Assembly (NCBI RefSeq): GCF_003201935.1
Contig: NZ_QJJL01000003.1
Coordinates: 620,001-684,000 of the forward strand
Origin: Loktanella sp. PT4BL
Lineage (GTDB): Bacteria > Pseudomonadota > Alphaproteobacteria > Rhodobacterales > Rhodobacteraceae
Reading direction: 5' to 3'
DNA length: 64,000 nt
A program made the position numbers and the translations under genes. Below the pieces are notes generated by a model. That model was not told the origin of the DNA, did no database searches, and was given only the letters and a program-made list of their open reading frames with translations. Positions 1-9,995 of the stretch are shown one piece after another (position 1 is the stretch's first letter; each line of letters starts with the position of its first letter).

Positions 1-367
1 TTTCACTGCCGCTTGCTGTTTTCTCGATAAATGGCTCACCAACGATTGCGTCAGCGTAGCCTTCGGCGGTAAAGAAGTCTGTCAGGACAGCTCCAGCATC
101 GCGCTCTTGGTTGAGGTTCGCAGCAGCCAGAACGGCGCGGTCCGAAACGCTCTGCAGCTTTGTCCGCTCGGACTCAAAACGCATGAAATCGACGGCCATA
201 CCGCCGACGACCAGCATCGAGATAAGCAAGATGAGCGTCAGGACAATCAGACCACCATCCTCGTCCTTCTTGAACTGGCGAATAAAAGCGAGTTGTTCCA
301 GATAGGCACGACGCGTTTCTTGTAGCTTTTTGAGCTTGTTTTCACGGTTCTTAAAATTCAACATCAT
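1..367 (-). CDS. TadE/TadG-like pilus assembly protein, N-terminal part (truncated by window edge)
   Basis: An open frame runs leftward from ATG codons at 367 and 364 to the window edge, so only about 120 N-terminal residues are visible. A basic, lysine- and arginine-rich head is followed by a short acidic stretch (KKDEDGG). Next comes one hydrophobic segment of about 20 residues, then VDFMRFESERTKLQ and a Ser/Ala-rich stretch. This layout matches the N-terminus of Flp pilus assembly TadG-like proteins, whose single membrane helix carries a conserved Glu some residues after it. A GGGGA stretch sits just upstream of the ATG pair. The family is inferred from layout only, because the von Willebrand-like region expected downstream is off the window. 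No neighbouring tad genes are visible. Confidence 0.75.
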   Translation of the reverse strand, partial: MMLNFKNRENKLKKLQETRRAYLEQLAFIRQFKKDEDGGLIVLTLILLISMLVVGGMAVDFMRFESERTKLQSVSDRAVLAAANLNQERDAGAVLTDFFTAEGYADAIVGEPFIEKTASGSE

Positions 368-803
368 CAGATCCCCAGGCGTTCGGCGCATCAATGTGGC
401 GCTGGCAGGCTTTAAACTCGTATTTATTACCACATTCAGCATTTTGATGTGGCAAAAAAATGGCGAGGTGCTGTGGCGCGCCTAATGGGTCGCATGTTGG
501 TTGATACAGTTCAACGTTTCATCGGGTACTGTAATTTTTTCGGAAACAGTGGGCGGAATTGTGAGGCCAAAAGACCACAAAATGAGCGACAAATGCATAT
601 TGCCTGCGGCATGACCGTGAGGGGAGCGAATCGATTTCATCTGAAAATACGGGGTTTTGATCCATTGTATCATGCCGGCCAAAAGCGTGTTTTTTGTGGT
701 GCTGCTACCTCAGGGTCGCTGGCCAGCGTCGCAGTGTCGAAAAGGAGATATGCAACAGGTCCTGCCCCTTGCTAGGCTTACCTAGGACCAGAAGGGATGG
801 GGC
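368..803. other. Intergenic region between divergent tadG-like gene and soxB
   Basis: This 436-base gap holds no frame with a convincing start, codon pattern or recognisable product on either strand. It must contain the divergent promoters of the pilus gene and of soxBDAG, but no clear -35/-10 pair could be picked out. One structure is visible: GGTCCT at 758-763 is complementary to AGGACC at 784-789, giving a possible hairpin 15 bases ahead of the soxB start. An AAGGAG sequence at 742-747 precedes an ATG that opens only 11 codons; its relevance is unknown. Confidence 0.6.
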
Positions 804-2057
804 ATGGGATATTCCGGCTTTCGCGTGATCAAAGAGGGGTTGTTTGGCCAGAAAGGCTGGAAGCCGGTTTGGCGCGATCCTGCACCGAAAGCGGCGTATG
901 ATGCGGTGATCATCGGTGGTGGAGGGCATGGGCTATCGACCGCATTCTATCTGGCCAAAGAGCACGGAATGACCAATATCGCTGTGCTGGAAAAGGGTTA
1001 CATCGGCGGCGGCAATGTGGGGCGCAATACGACCATTGTGCGCGCGAATTACTTCCTGCCCGGCAACTCTGAATTCTACTCCCATTCGCTGAAAATGTGG
1101 GAAACATTGGAGCAGGAGTTGAACTACAACGTCATGCATTCGCAGCGCGGGTTGATCAATCTGTTCCATTCCGACAGCCAGCGTGATGCCTTTGCGCGCC
1201 GGGGCAATGCGATGATCAACCAGGGTGATGATGCGATCCTGTTGGACCAAGACGGCGTGCGCGAATATCTGCCCTATCTCGACTTCGACAACGTGCGCTT
1301 CCCGATTTATGGCGGCCTTTACCACCCGCGCGGTGGCACGGCGCGCCATGATGCGGTGGCTTGGGGCTATGCGCGCGGCGCGGACCTGCGCGGCGTTGAT
1401 ATCATCCAGAACTGCGAGGTTACTGGCATTGATATCGAAGGCGGTGTCGTGAAAGGCGTGCAAACCACGCGCGGGGCGATCAGGGCCAAGAAAGTGGGCA
1501 TTGTGGTTGCCGGACGTTCAAGCCAGGTGGCAGCGATGGCGGGGATGCGATTGCCCATAGAAAGCCATGTTTTACAGGCCTTTGTGACCGAGGGGCTAAA
1601 GCCTGTGATCGACCATGTTGTCAGTTTCGGAATGGGACATTTCTACATCAGCCAGTCCGACAAGGGCGGGCTGGTTTTTGGCGGCGATATTGATTTTTAT
1701 GCTTCTTACGCCGCACGGGGCAACCTGCCGATGAAAGAGCATGTGATGGATGCGGCGATGACCCTGATGCCGATGATCGGCAAGGCAAAGGTGCTGCGGT
1801 CCTGGGGCGGAATCATGGATATGACGCCGGATGGATCGCCCATTATCGACAAAACGCCAACGGAGGGGCTCTTTATCGATTGTGGCTGGTGTTACGGCGG
1901 GTTCAAGGCTGTACCCGGATCGGGGTTCAGCTTTGCGCATCTGATGGCGACCGGTCAGCATCACGCGCCTGCGGCAAAGTTCCGGTTGGACCGGTTCCGC
2001 ACTGGTGCGGGCTTGATGGATGAAGAGGGCACGGGCTCTCAGCACAACCTGCACTAG
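804..2057 (+). CDS. soxB: Sarcosine oxidase, beta subunit
   Basis: This is the flavin-binding catalytic subunit of heterotetrameric sarcosine oxidase, which demethylates sarcosine to glycine and H2O2 and passes the methylene unit to tetrahydrofolate. The 417-residue protein has a DAO-type FAD-binding fold. The dinucleotide-binding motif GGGGHG is at residues 38-43, followed by an acidic strand end near residue 63. The His in GGTARHD (residue 182) lies where the family carries its covalent FMN; that assignment is from family knowledge. The C-terminal DMTPDGSPIID and GCWYGGFK-like region is typical of the family. A purine-rich AGAAGGGATGGGG precedes the ATG. It opens the operon soxB-soxD-soxA-soxG, the canonical gene order in Rhodobacterales and rhizobia. 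Confidence 0.96.
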   Translation: MGYSGFRVIKEGLFGQKGWKPVWRDPAPKAAYDAVIIGGGGHGLSTAFYLAKEHGMTNIAVLEKGYIGGGNVGRNTTIVRANYFLPGNSEFYSHSLKMWETLEQELNYNVMHSQRGLINLFHSDSQRDAFARRGNAMINQGDDAILLDQDGVREYLPYLDFDNVRFPIYGGLYHPRGGTARHDAVAWGYARGADLRGVDIIQNCEVTGIDIEGGVVKGVQTTRGAIRAKKVGIVVAGRSSQVAAMAGMRLPIESHVLQAFVTEGLKPVIDHVVSFGMGHFYISQSDKGGLVFGGDIDFYASYAARGNLPMKEHVMDAAMTLMPMIGKAKVLRSWGGIMDMTPDGSPIIDKTPTEGLFIDCGWCYGGFKAVPGSGFSFAHLMATGQHHAPAAKFRLDRFRTGAGLMDEEGTGSQHNLH

Positions 2058-2111
2058 AGGCTGGCATGATGGGTTTGAGTATTTATGGCGAGATGATGGG
2101 ATGCGCATAGC

Positions 2112-2375
2112 ATGAGGATCACATGTCCCAATTGCGGCGAACGCGACCGCAGGGAATTCTACTATCAGGGTGATGCTGTGGCGTTGTCGCGTCCTGCACC
2201 TGATGCGGGGTTGGAGGCCTGGGATGACTATTTGCACAACCGCGAAAATCCCGCGGGCGATACGCGCGATCTGTGGTTTCATGAGGCGGGGTGCGGGGCT
2301 TGGGTGGTGGTCACCCGGAACACGGCGACCCATGCCGTGCTTGACACCGCTTTGGCCGAACGGTCGCCCAGATGA
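2112..2375 (+). CDS. soxD: Sarcosine oxidase, delta subunit
   Basis: This 87-residue protein is the small zinc-binding subunit of heterotetrameric sarcosine oxidase. The N-terminal CPNCGERDRREF motif supplies two cysteines (residues 5 and 8). The later HEAGCGAW segment supplies a His and a Cys, together the zinc site expected of SoxD. The usual FYYQGDA and RDLWFHEAGC family landmarks are present and the length is normal. It lies 54 bases after soxB, and its stop overlaps the soxA start by 4 bases (ATGA), so it is probably translationally coupled to soxA. Confidence 0.96.
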   Translation: MRITCPNCGERDRREFYYQGDAVALSRPAPDAGLEAWDDYLHNRENPAGDTRDLWFHEAGCGAWVVVTRNTATHAVLDTALAERSPR

Positions 2376-5308
2376 GATTGCAAGCCCCTGAGCACACCGT
2401 CGATTTCACCTTCGACGGGCGGCGGATCAAAGGCGTGCTGGGTGAGCCTGTTGCGGCGGCGCTTTTGGCCAACGGGATCAAGCTGGTGGCGCGGTCGTTC
2501 AAGTATCACCGCCCGCGCGGGGTGATGTCGGCGGGATCAGAGGAGCAAAACGCCCTGGTCACCTTAGGGCGCGGCGCGCAGGCCGAACCGAACGTGCGGG
2601 CGACCACGCTGGAGGTGGCCGCGGGGTTGGAGGTCTGGTCCCAGAACGCCTGGCCGTCGCTGCGCTATGATGTGATGGCGGTGAACGACTTTGTCGCGCC
2701 GTTCCTCGCTGCGGGCTTTTATTACAAGACTTTCATGTGGCCGCGCAGTTTCTGGGAAAAGCTTTACGAGCCCGTGATCCGGCGTGCCGCCGGACTGGGG
2801 GCGTTGAGTGGCGAGAATAATGCGGAGACTTACGAAAAGGCCTTCGCCTTTTGTGATGTGCTTGTCATTGGCGCGGGACCGGCGGGGCTGATGGCGGCTT
2901 TGACTGCCGCGCGCGCGGGCGCCGATGTGATCCTTGCGGATGAAGATACCGCAATGGGCGGTCGGTTGCTGCGCGAGCACGAGCAGATCGACAGCAGACC
3001 CGCCAGGGAGTGGGTGGCCGAGGTGCTGGCGGAACTTGATGCGATGCCGAATGTCCGTCTGATGACCCGCACAACGGTCACGGGGGCCTATGACCAGGGT
3101 ACCTATGGCGCGCTTGAGCGTGTCGCGGGGCCGCGTATGCCGGATAAACCGGTGGCGTGTTTTTGGCGTATCGTGGCCAAACGGGCGATCCTGTGCGCTG
3201 GTGCTTTGGAGCGTCCGATTGCCTTTCCCAACAACGACCGGCCCGGGATCATGATTGCGAGCGCCGTGCGCTCCTATGTCAATCGCTGGGGCGTGGTTCC
3301 CGGCAAGGCCGTCGCGGTCTTTGGCAATAATGATGATGTCTACCGTACGGCCCGTGATCTGGTAGTGGCCGGTGTGAAGGTGGTTGCCGTGATTGATAGT
3401 CGTGACGGCGAGGCCGTCGTGACGGGTAATCGTGACGATGTGACACTTGGCGGTGACTATCCCGTTTATATGGGCGCGCAGGTAATCGGCACAAAAGGTC
3501 GTCATGCACTGCAAAGCATCACGATCCGCCACAAAGGTGGTACGCGGACGATCAAGGCGGACTGTCTGGCGGTCTCGGGGGGCTGGAACCCGACGGTGCA
3601 TCTGACCTGTCATATGAACGGGCGGCCCACATGGAATGAAGAGATCGCGTCTTTTGTGCCGACACCTGACAGTGTTCCGGGGCTGGTGACAGCGGGGGCC
3701 TGCAACGGGACGTTCAGCACCGCAGGATGTTTGAGCGAAGCAGCAGAGGTGGCGGCGCAGGTTGCAGGGGGCCTTGGGTTGAAACCCAAGGTGACGGTCC
3801 CTGCTGCTGATGATGCCGCCTATTCTGTCACGCCGCTTTGGGCTGTGCCCGGCAAAGGTCGTAAATGGATTGATTTCCAGAACGATGTCCATGTGAAGGA
3901 TATCAAGCTGGCCGCGCAGGAGAACTTCCGCTCGGTCGAGCATATGAAGCGCTATACGACGCAAGGGATGGCGCCGGATCAGGGCAAATCGTCGAATGTG
4001 GTCGCCCTTGCGGTGCTGGCGGATGCCACCGGCAGGGGGATCCCCGAGACAGGCACGACCACGTTCCGCCCGCCTTATGTGCCTGTGCCGATTGCCGCGA
4101 TGGGGGCAGGCGGTCAGGGCAAGGGATTTGCGCCGCAGCGGTTCACGACGTCGCATCAGGCCAGTGTCGCGCGGGGTGCGCCGATGATCGAGGCAGGGCT
4201 CTGGTATCGCCCCAGTTATTTCCCCCAGAGAGGTGAAACCGACTGGCGGGCATCCTGTGACCGCGAAGTGGGCTATGTGCGCAATGCGGTCGGGGTTTGT
4301 GATGTGTCGACCCTTGGCAAGATCGACATTCAGGGGCCGGATGCCTCCGCACTGCTGGATTTTGTCTATACCAATAAGTTTTCGACCCTGAAGGTCGGGC
4401 GTGTGCGCTACGGCTTGATGCTGCGCGAGGACGGTCATGTCATGGATGACGGCACCACAGCGCGCCTCGGCGAGACGCATTTTGTGATGACGACAACGAC
4501 GGCTGCTGCCAGTCAGATGATGCGGCATCTGGCGTTTGTCTTGCAGGTTCTGCGTCCTGATCTGGATGCCACGGTGATCTCTGCCACCGAGCAGTGGGCG
4601 CAATTTGCGGTGGCAGGGCCGCAGGCGCGCACACTTCTCAATACAGTTCTGGATCAAGAGATTGATGATAAGAGCTGGCCATTCATGGCCTGTGGCGCGG
4701 TCCGCGTCGGCGGTGTCGCGGGGCGTTTGTTCCGGATCTCGTTTTCGGGCGAACATGCCTATGAGATTGCCGTCCCGGCGCGTTATGGTGAGAGCCTCTT
4801 TCGCATCCTCGTGGCGCAGGCAGAAGTGCTGGGTGGCGGGCCCTACGGGATGGAAGCCCTCAATGTGCTGCGCATCGAGAAGGGGTTCATCACGCATGCC
4901 GAAATGCACGGGCGCACGACCGCATATGATCTCGGGATGGAACGGATGGTCAGCGCCCAAAAGGACTGTATCGGGAAGACCGCGGCGGCCCGTCCGGGCC
5001 TTCTTGGCGCCGAACGGCAGCAATTGGTGGGCTTGCGTGCCAAAGGCAGCGATCACGCGTTAACCACAGGAGCGCATCTTTTTGAACGCGCGGCGGCGGA
5101 AACGCGGGAGAACAGTCAGGGTTATGTGACCTCGGTGTGCTTTTCGCCGACGTTTGGCACCTATCTGGCGCTGGGATTTTTGGAGAATGGCCGTGCCCGC
5201 CACGGCGAGGTGATCAAATTGCGTGATCATTTGCGGGGGATCAGCGAAGAGGTGACGGTCTGCGATCCTGTTTTCTTCGATCCAACCGGAGGGCGTGCCC
5301 GTGGCTGA
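2372..5308 (+). CDS. soxA: Sarcosine oxidase, alpha subunit
   Basis: This 978-residue protein is the large subunit of heterotetrameric sarcosine oxidase. It binds NAD+ and, in its C-terminal half, the folate that accepts the methylene group. Domains in order: an N-terminal ferredoxin-like region (about residues 5-90) with KYHRPRG; a pyridine nucleotide-binding Rossmann domain opening with GAGPAG at residues 167-172; a linker; and a GcvT-like aminomethyltransferase domain from about residue 605 to the end, with GMEALNVLRIEKG as a landmark. The length matches family members (about 970-1,000). It overlaps soxD by 4 bases and soxG by about 8 bases. A long open frame on the opposite strand here (2564-5056) is a GC-rich shadow. 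Confidence 0.96.
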   Translation: MRLQAPEHTVDFTFDGRRIKGVLGEPVAAALLANGIKLVARSFKYHRPRGVMSAGSEEQNALVTLGRGAQAEPNVRATTLEVAAGLEVWSQNAWPSLRYDVMAVNDFVAPFLAAGFYYKTFMWPRSFWEKLYEPVIRRAAGLGALSGENNAETYEKAFAFCDVLVIGAGPAGLMAALTAARAGADVILADEDTAMGGRLLREHEQIDSRPAREWVAEVLAELDAMPNVRLMTRTTVTGAYDQGTYGALERVAGPRMPDKPVACFWRIVAKRAILCAGALERPIAFPNNDRPGIMIASAVRSYVNRWGVVPGKAVAVFGNNDDVYRTARDLVVAGVKVVAVIDSRDGEAVVTGNRDDVTLGGDYPVYMGAQVIGTKGRHALQSITIRHKGGTRTIKADCLAVSGGWNPTVHLTCHMNGRPTWNEEIASFVPTPDSVPGLVTAGACNGTFSTAGCLSEAAEVAAQVAGGLGLKPKVTVPAADDAAYSVTPLWAVPGKGRKWIDFQNDVHVKDIKLAAQENFRSVEHMKRYTTQGMAPDQGKSSNVVALAVLADATGRGIPETGTTTFRPPYVPVPIAAMGAGGQGKGFAPQRFTTSHQASVARGAPMIEAGLWYRPSYFPQRGETDWRASCDREVGYVRNAVGVCDVSTLGKIDIQGPDASALLDFVYTNKFSTLKVGRVRYGLMLREDGHVMDDGTTARLGETHFVMTTTTAAASQMMRHLAFVLQVLRPDLDATVISATEQWAQFAVAGPQARTLLNTVLDQEIDDKSWPFMACGAVRVGGVAGRLFRISFSGEHAYEIAVPARYGESLFRILVAQAEVLGGGPYGMEALNVLRIEKGFITHAEMHGRTTAYDLGMERMVSAQKDCIGKTAAARPGLLGAERQQLVGLRAKGSDHALTTGAHLFERAAAETRENSQGYVTSVCFSPTFGTYLALGFLENGRARHGEVIKLRDHLRGISEEVTVCDPVFFDPTGGRARG

Positions 5309-5819
5309 TCTGATTGCATTGACGCCCTGTGCGGGGCTGTTGCCGCTGGCCCATGGCGGCGTTGAGATGGTGGAGGTTTTGCCCGCCCGGTTGATGTCTG
5401 TTGCGCCCTTTGCGGGACAGGAGGCGGCTGTCTCGGCACAATTGGAAGCGCAAATCGGGGCAGGGCTTGCTCCGCCCAACCGGCGTAGTGGGGCTGTGAC
5501 GTGGTTCGGGCATGGCACTTGGATGATTGCGGGCGATGTGGCGCTCGCGGGGGCTGCCGTCACGGATCAGTCGGATGCATGGGCCGTCGTGCAGGTGTCA
5601 GGGGCGCGGGCCGAGGATGTCCTGGCGCGGCTGGTGCCGGTTGATTTTCGCGCGCAGGTCTTCAAGACACATCACGTGGCAAAGACGATGTTGGGGCACA
5701 TGGCGGTGACGGTCATCCGCACAGGTCCTGACAGTGTCGAGATCATGGTGATGCGGTCGATGGCGCGGACACTGGTGCATGATCTTGGGGTGGCGATGCG
5801 GGCGGTGGCGTTGCGTTAG
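5301..5819 (+). CDS. soxG: Sarcosine oxidase, gamma subunit
   Basis: This is the fourth subunit of heterotetrameric sarcosine oxidase, which packs against the folate-binding domain of the alpha subunit. It ends the soxBDAG operon. Two in-frame GTG codons are possible (5295 and 5301). GGAGG at 5288-5292 leaves 8 bases before 5301 but only 2 before 5295, so 5301 is preferred, giving 172 residues. Landmarks are GHGTWMIAGD and VLARLVPVDFR near the middle and the ...SVEIMVMRSMARTLVHDL tail segment. SoxG is the least conserved subunit, so the call rests strongly on operon position as well as sequence. Confidence 0.92.
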   Translation: MADLIALTPCAGLLPLAHGGVEMVEVLPARLMSVAPFAGQEAAVSAQLEAQIGAGLAPPNRRSGAVTWFGHGTWMIAGDVALAGAAVTDQSDAWAVVQVSGARAEDVLARLVPVDFRAQVFKTHHVAKTMLGHMAVTVIRTGPDSVEIMVMRSMARTLVHDLGVAMRAVALR

Positions 5820-5895
5820 GCGCGCTGTCGGAATGCCTCCGGCGGAAGTTTGATTGGACATGGAAAGTCCCGAGGGGTTGGGTCATACTGCGCGC

Positions 5896-7863
5896 ATGAG
5901 TCTGCCCCCTGGTTTCCTTGATGAATTGCGCAATCGGCTGTCGCTGGGGCAGGTCGTGGGCCGTAAGGTCATGTGGGACACGCGCAAGTCCAATCAGGGC
6001 AAGGGCGATCTTTGGGCGCCGTGTCCGTTCCACCAGGAAAAATCCGCCAGTTTCCACGTCGATGACCGCAAGGGGTTTTATTACTGCTTTGGCTGTCATG
6101 CCAAAGGCGATGCGATTTCCTTTGTGCGTGAAACCGAAAATGTTGATTTCATGGAGGCTGTGAAAATCCTTGCCGCTGAGGCGGGGATGACGATGCCGGA
6201 ACGTGATCCGCGCGCGCAGGAGAAGGCGGATGCGCGCACGGTGCTGGTCGATGTGATGGAGCAGGCGGTGCAGTATCACCGGTTGCAGTTGCAGACAGGG
6301 GCTGCGGCGGATGCGCGGGATTATCTGGCGCGGCGCGGGCTAAGCCCCGAGGCGCAGGCGCGCTGGGAGATCGGCTTTGCACCTGCCAATGGAGGCGTGC
6401 TCGAGCAGCTTTCGGGCAAGGGGGTCGACCCGAAACTGATCGTTGATGCGGGGCTTGCGGCGCAGAGTGACCGAGGCAGCGGCCTTTATAACCGGTTCCG
6501 CGACCGGATCATGTTTCCGATCCGTGATGCGCGGGGGCGGGCCATTGGTTTTGGCGGTCGTGCGATGGACCCGAACCATCCGGCGAAATACTATAATTCC
6601 CCCGAAACCGCGCTTTTTGACAAGGGCCGCAGCCTCTACAACCATGGCCCTGCCCGCGAGGCGGCAGGCAAGGGCAAGCCTTTGGTCGTGGCCGAGGGTT
6701 ATATGGATGTCATTGCCCTTTCGGAGGCGGGGTTTACAGCGACGGTCGCGCCGCTGGGCACCGCCATTACCGAAGACCAGTTGCGCCTTATGTGGCGTAT
6801 GGCGCCCGAGCCGATTATCGCGCTGGATGGTGACACTGCTGGTCTACGTGCCGCGATGCGCGTGATTGATATCGCATTGCCGCTGCTCGAGGCGGGGCAA
6901 TCGTTGCGTTTTGCGCTGATGCCGGAGGGACTGGACCCTGATGATCTGATCAAGGCGCAGGGTGCGGGTGCGATGCAAAAGCTGCTCGATCAGGCGATCC
7001 CGATGGTGCAGCTGTTGTGGCAGCGTGAAACCGAGGGCCGCAATTTTGACAGTCCCGAGCGCAAGGCCGCCCTTGATAAGGCGCTGCGTGAAAAGATCAT
7101 GCTCATCAAGGACCCCTCGATCCGCAGCCATTACGGGCAGGCGATCAAGGACATGCGCTGGGCGCTGTTTTCCAACCGCAAGGCACCCGTCGCGCGCAAG
7201 AGCGGGGGCGGGAGATGGAACCCGCGTCTTGATCCATGGAAGCGCGATGTCAGCCCTGTGGCCACGTCACGCGCCTCGGCACTCGCGGCAGGGGCCACCG
7301 ATCAGGACCATTTGCGTGAAGCTGTGATCCTAGCCACGCTGATTGTGGCCCCCGCTGTTGCACCCGAGTTCGAAACGGCACTGGAGCAGATGGACAGCCG
7401 TGATCCGATGCACCGTGATCTTCAGGGCTGCCTTCTGCGTCATCTTGGCGCAGAGGATTTGCGCCATTGCATCGTCCAGGAGATGGGCGAGATGCCCCTT
7501 GAAAAACTGTTCGCGCAGAACCACGTAGCGATTAGCCCCGCTGTGCGGCGGGGTGGTGATGCCGAGATCGCGCGTTTGTGCCTTGCCGAAGAGTTCGCCA
7601 AACTTGCGGCCCGCCGCGGACACGCCAGAGAAATCGAAGATGCCGTCGAAGACCTTGGTGGCGTGGCGGATGAGGGGCTGACGTGGCGGCTTGCACAGGC
7701 CACCAAAGCGGTGGATCAGGCAGGGCGCGGCGACAACGAGGACAAAGCCGAATACGCCATCGGCGCGAATGGCGCACGGATGAAGAAAGAAGAGAAAAGC
7801 GCATTTGCGCAACTGATTGAGCAAATCTCCTTTGCAAAGGGGCGGGATCGGCCTAAGTCGTAG
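5896..7863 (+). CDS. dnaG: DNA primase
   Basis: Primase lays RNA primers at the replication fork in partnership with the DnaB helicase. The zinc-binding CHC2 domain is clear: C43, H46, C64 and C67 when counted from the ATG at 5896. The catalytic core follows (about residues 120-370), with a TOPRIM segment PLVVAEGYMDVIAL and a later acidic DGDTAG motif. A C-terminal helicase-interaction region ends the 655-residue protein. The frame is open back to a TTG at 5854, but MSLPPGF at 5896 is the usual start of the family in this order, so that is chosen although no strong ribosome site is seen. It is followed by rpoD in the same orientation, a widespread alphaproteobacterial pairing. Confidence 0.96.
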   Translation: MSLPPGFLDELRNRLSLGQVVGRKVMWDTRKSNQGKGDLWAPCPFHQEKSASFHVDDRKGFYYCFGCHAKGDAISFVRETENVDFMEAVKILAAEAGMTMPERDPRAQEKADARTVLVDVMEQAVQYHRLQLQTGAAADARDYLARRGLSPEAQARWEIGFAPANGGVLEQLSGKGVDPKLIVDAGLAAQSDRGSGLYNRFRDRIMFPIRDARGRAIGFGGRAMDPNHPAKYYNSPETALFDKGRSLYNHGPAREAAGKGKPLVVAEGYMDVIALSEAGFTATVAPLGTAITEDQLRLMWRMAPEPIIALDGDTAGLRAAMRVIDIALPLLEAGQSLRFALMPEGLDPDDLIKAQGAGAMQKLLDQAIPMVQLLWQRETEGRNFDSPERKAALDKALREKIMLIKDPSIRSHYGQAIKDMRWALFSNRKAPVARKSGGGRWNPRLDPWKRDVSPVATSRASALAAGATDQDHLREAVILATLIVAPAVAPEFETALEQMDSRDPMHRDLQGCLLRHLGAEDLRHCIVQEMGEMPLEKLFAQNHVAISPAVRRGGDAEIARLCLAEEFAKLAARRGHAREIEDAVEDLGGVADEGLTWRLAQATKAVDQAGRGDNEDKAEYAIGANGARMKKEEKSAFAQLIEQISFAKGRDRPKS

Positions 7864-7904
7864 TTTGCGCAACAGGTACAAAGAACAATAAGTCAACTGC
7901 TTGC

Positions 7905-7954
7905 GAATCACCTCGATGCGAGGTTGATTCGAAATTAACCGAATCAGCCGAATC
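7905..7954. promoter_or_regulatory. Cluster of four GANTC sites upstream of rpoD
   Basis: The 129-base gap before rpoD contains GAATC at 7905, GATTC at 7926, GAATC at 7941 and GAATC at 7950. GANTC is the methylation target of CcrM, and in many alphaproteobacteria promoters carrying it respond to GcrA and to the methylation state during the cell cycle. Four sites within 50 bases is far denser than expected by chance. Whether a promoter starts here was not resolved. The 16 bases just before the ATG contain GAAAGGGC. Confidence 0.6.
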
Positions 7955-7992
7955 ACTTTGGCACAAATAACGCATCCGAAAGGGCATTCCGC

Positions 7993-9972
7993 ATGGCCGC
8001 GAAAGACAACGATGATCGCAAGGACGCTGACCAGGACGGTGATATCAGCCTTGATATGAGCCAAGCCGCGGTCAAGAAAATGATCTCTGATGCGCGCGAG
8101 CGGGGCTATATCACCTACGACCAACTCAATGCTGTTCTGCCGCCCGAGCAGGTGTCGTCGGACCAGATCGAAGATGTGATGTCGATGCTGTCCGAAATGG
8201 GCATCCAGGTCACTGAAGAAGAAGAAAGCGAAGAGACCGAAGAGAATCAGGGCAACACGGCCCTGGCGACTGTCGCGGGTTCGCGTGAGGTCACGCTGGG
8301 CGGGGCCGAGGCCGAGAAGCTGGACCGCACGGATGATCCGGTGCGAATGTATTTGCGCGAAATGGGCTCGGTCGAGCTTTTGTCGCGCGAAGGTGAAATC
8401 GCGATTGCCAAGCGGATCGAGGCCGGTCGCAACACGATGATCCTCGGGTTGTGCGAAAGCCCGCTGACCTTTCAGGCGATCACGATCTGGCGCGACGAAC
8501 TTTTGTCCGAAGACATCTTGCTGCGTGATGTGATTGATCTGGAAACCACCTTTGGCAACCAGTTGGGCGAAGAGGGTGAGGAACCCGTCGTGGCGGCCCC
8601 TGCTGGCCAATCCGAAGAGAAGAAAGAAGCGACCCAAGAGCTTGACGCCGATGGCAACCCGATTGCCAAAGATGACGAAGACGATGATGACGATCAGGCC
8701 AATATGTCGCTTGCGGCAATGGAGGCCGCACTCAAGCCCCGCGTGCTTGAAACGCTGGAACTGATCGCGCGCGATTTTGCGGCCTTGTCCGACATGCAGG
8801 ACGCGCGGATGTCGGCCACGCTGAACGAGGATTCATCATTCTCGGACAAGCAGGAAAAGAAATACCAGAAACTGCGCTCGGAAATCGTTGAGCTGGTGAA
8901 TTCGCTTCACCTGCACAACAACCGGATCGAGGCGCTGATCGACCAGCTTTACGGCATCAACCGCCGGATCATGTCGATCGACAGTTCGATGGTGAAGCTG
9001 GCCGATCAGGCCCGTATCAACCGCCGCGAATTTGTCGACGCCTATCGCGGACGCGAGCTTGATCCGAACTGGCTTGATGACATGGCGGAAAAATCCGGTC
9101 GTGGTTGGCAGATGCTGATCGAGAAATCGACCGGCAAGATCGAAGAGCTGCGCGGCGACATGGCGCAGGTCGGTCAGTATGTGGGCGTAGATATTACCGA
9201 ATTCCGCCGCATTGTGCAGCAGGTCCAGAAGGGCGAGAAAGAGGCGCGTCAGGCCAAGAAAGAAATGGTCGAGGCGAACCTGCGTCTCGTTATTTCAATT
9301 GCCAAGAAATACACCAACCGTGGTCTACAGTTCCTTGATCTGATCCAGGAAGGTAACATCGGTCTGATGAAGGCGGTCGACAAGTTCGAATACCGTCGCG
9401 GTTACAAATTCTCGACCTATGCCACATGGTGGATCCGTCAGGCGATCACGCGGTCTATCGCGGATCAGGCCCGCACGATCCGTATTCCTGTCCATATGAT
9501 CGAGACGATCAACAAGCTGGTCCGGACCGGTCGCCAGATGCTACACGAAATCGGCCGCGAACCGACACCAGAGGAATTGGCCGAAAAGCTGCAAATGCCT
9601 TTGGAAAAGGTCCGCAAGGTGATGAAGATCGCCAAGGAGCCGATTTCGCTCGAGACGCCGATTGGTGACGAGGAAGACAGCCAGCTTGGTGACTTTATCG
9701 AGGACAAGAATGCGATCCTGCCTTTGGATTCAGCGATCCAGGAGAACCTGAAGGAAACCACGACACGGGTTCTGGCGTCACTCACACCACGCGAAGAACG
9801 CGTGCTGCGGATGCGTTTCGGGATCGGCATGAACACCGACCATACGCTGGAAGAGGTGGGTCAGCAGTTCAGCGTGACACGCGAACGGATTCGTCAAATC
9901 GAGGCGAAAGCACTGCGCAAGCTCAAGCACCCAAGCCGGAGCCGGAAGCTGCGGTCGTTCCTCGACCAGTAG
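7993..9972 (+). CDS. rpoD: RNA polymerase primary sigma factor (sigma-70)
   Basis: This is the housekeeping sigma factor directing core RNA polymerase to most promoters. The 659-residue protein has region 1.1 at the N-terminus ([20 protein letters not shown]), and region 1.2 with [23 protein letters not shown] long acidic non-conserved insert follows, including an Asp/Glu run near residue 230. Regions 2-4 occupy the C-terminal 270 residues: [21 protein letters not shown], then [21 protein letters not shown] for -10 recognition, and a region 4 helix-turn-helix ending [17 protein letters not shown]. It follows dnaG and is closed by an intrinsic terminator. Confidence 0.98.
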   Translation: MAAKDNDDRKDADQDGDISLDMSQAAVKKMISDARERGYITYDQLNAVLPPEQVSSDQIEDVMSMLSEMGIQVTEEEESEETEENQGNTALATVAGSREVTLGGAEAEKLDRTDDPVRMYLREMGSVELLSREGEIAIAKRIEAGRNTMILGLCESPLTFQAITIWRDELLSEDILLRDVIDLETTFGNQLGEEGEEPVVAAPAGQSEEKKEATQELDADGNPIAKDDEDDDDDQANMSLAAMEAALKPRVLETLELIARDFAALSDMQDARMSATLNEDSSFSDKQEKKYQKLRSEIVELVNSLHLHNNRIEALIDQLYGINRRIMSIDSSMVKLADQARINRREFVDAYRGRELDPNWLDDMAEKSGRGWQMLIEKSTGKIEELRGDMAQVGQYVGVDITEFRRIVQQVQKGEKEARQAKKEMVEANLRLVISIAKKYTNRGLQFLDLIQEGNIGLMKAVDKFEYRRGYKFSTYATWWIRQAITRSIADQARTIRIPVHMIETINKLVRTGRQMLHEIGREPTPEELAEKLQMPLEKVRKVMKIAKEPISLETPIGDEEDSQLGDFIEDKNAILPLDSAIQENLKETTTRVLASLTPREERVLRMRFGIGMNTDHTLEEVGQQFSVTRERIRQIEAKALRKLKHPSRSRKLRSFLDQ

Positions 9973-9995
9973 GCTTTTACAGCTTTGAAGAACAA

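Noticed and set aside
744-789. 11-codon leader peptide with strong ribosome site before soxB
   Set aside because: It has no run of regulatory codons and the hairpin lacks a T-tract; too little support to call an attenuator.
2564-5056. 830-codon open frame on the minus strand opposite soxA
   Set aside because: It is a GC-rich antisense shadow of a clear gene, with His/Arg-rich low-complexity sequence and no recognisable domain.
7330-8637. 435-codon minus-strand frame opposite dnaG and rpoD
   Set aside because: It spans two well-supported genes and their gap on the other strand and shows no family match.
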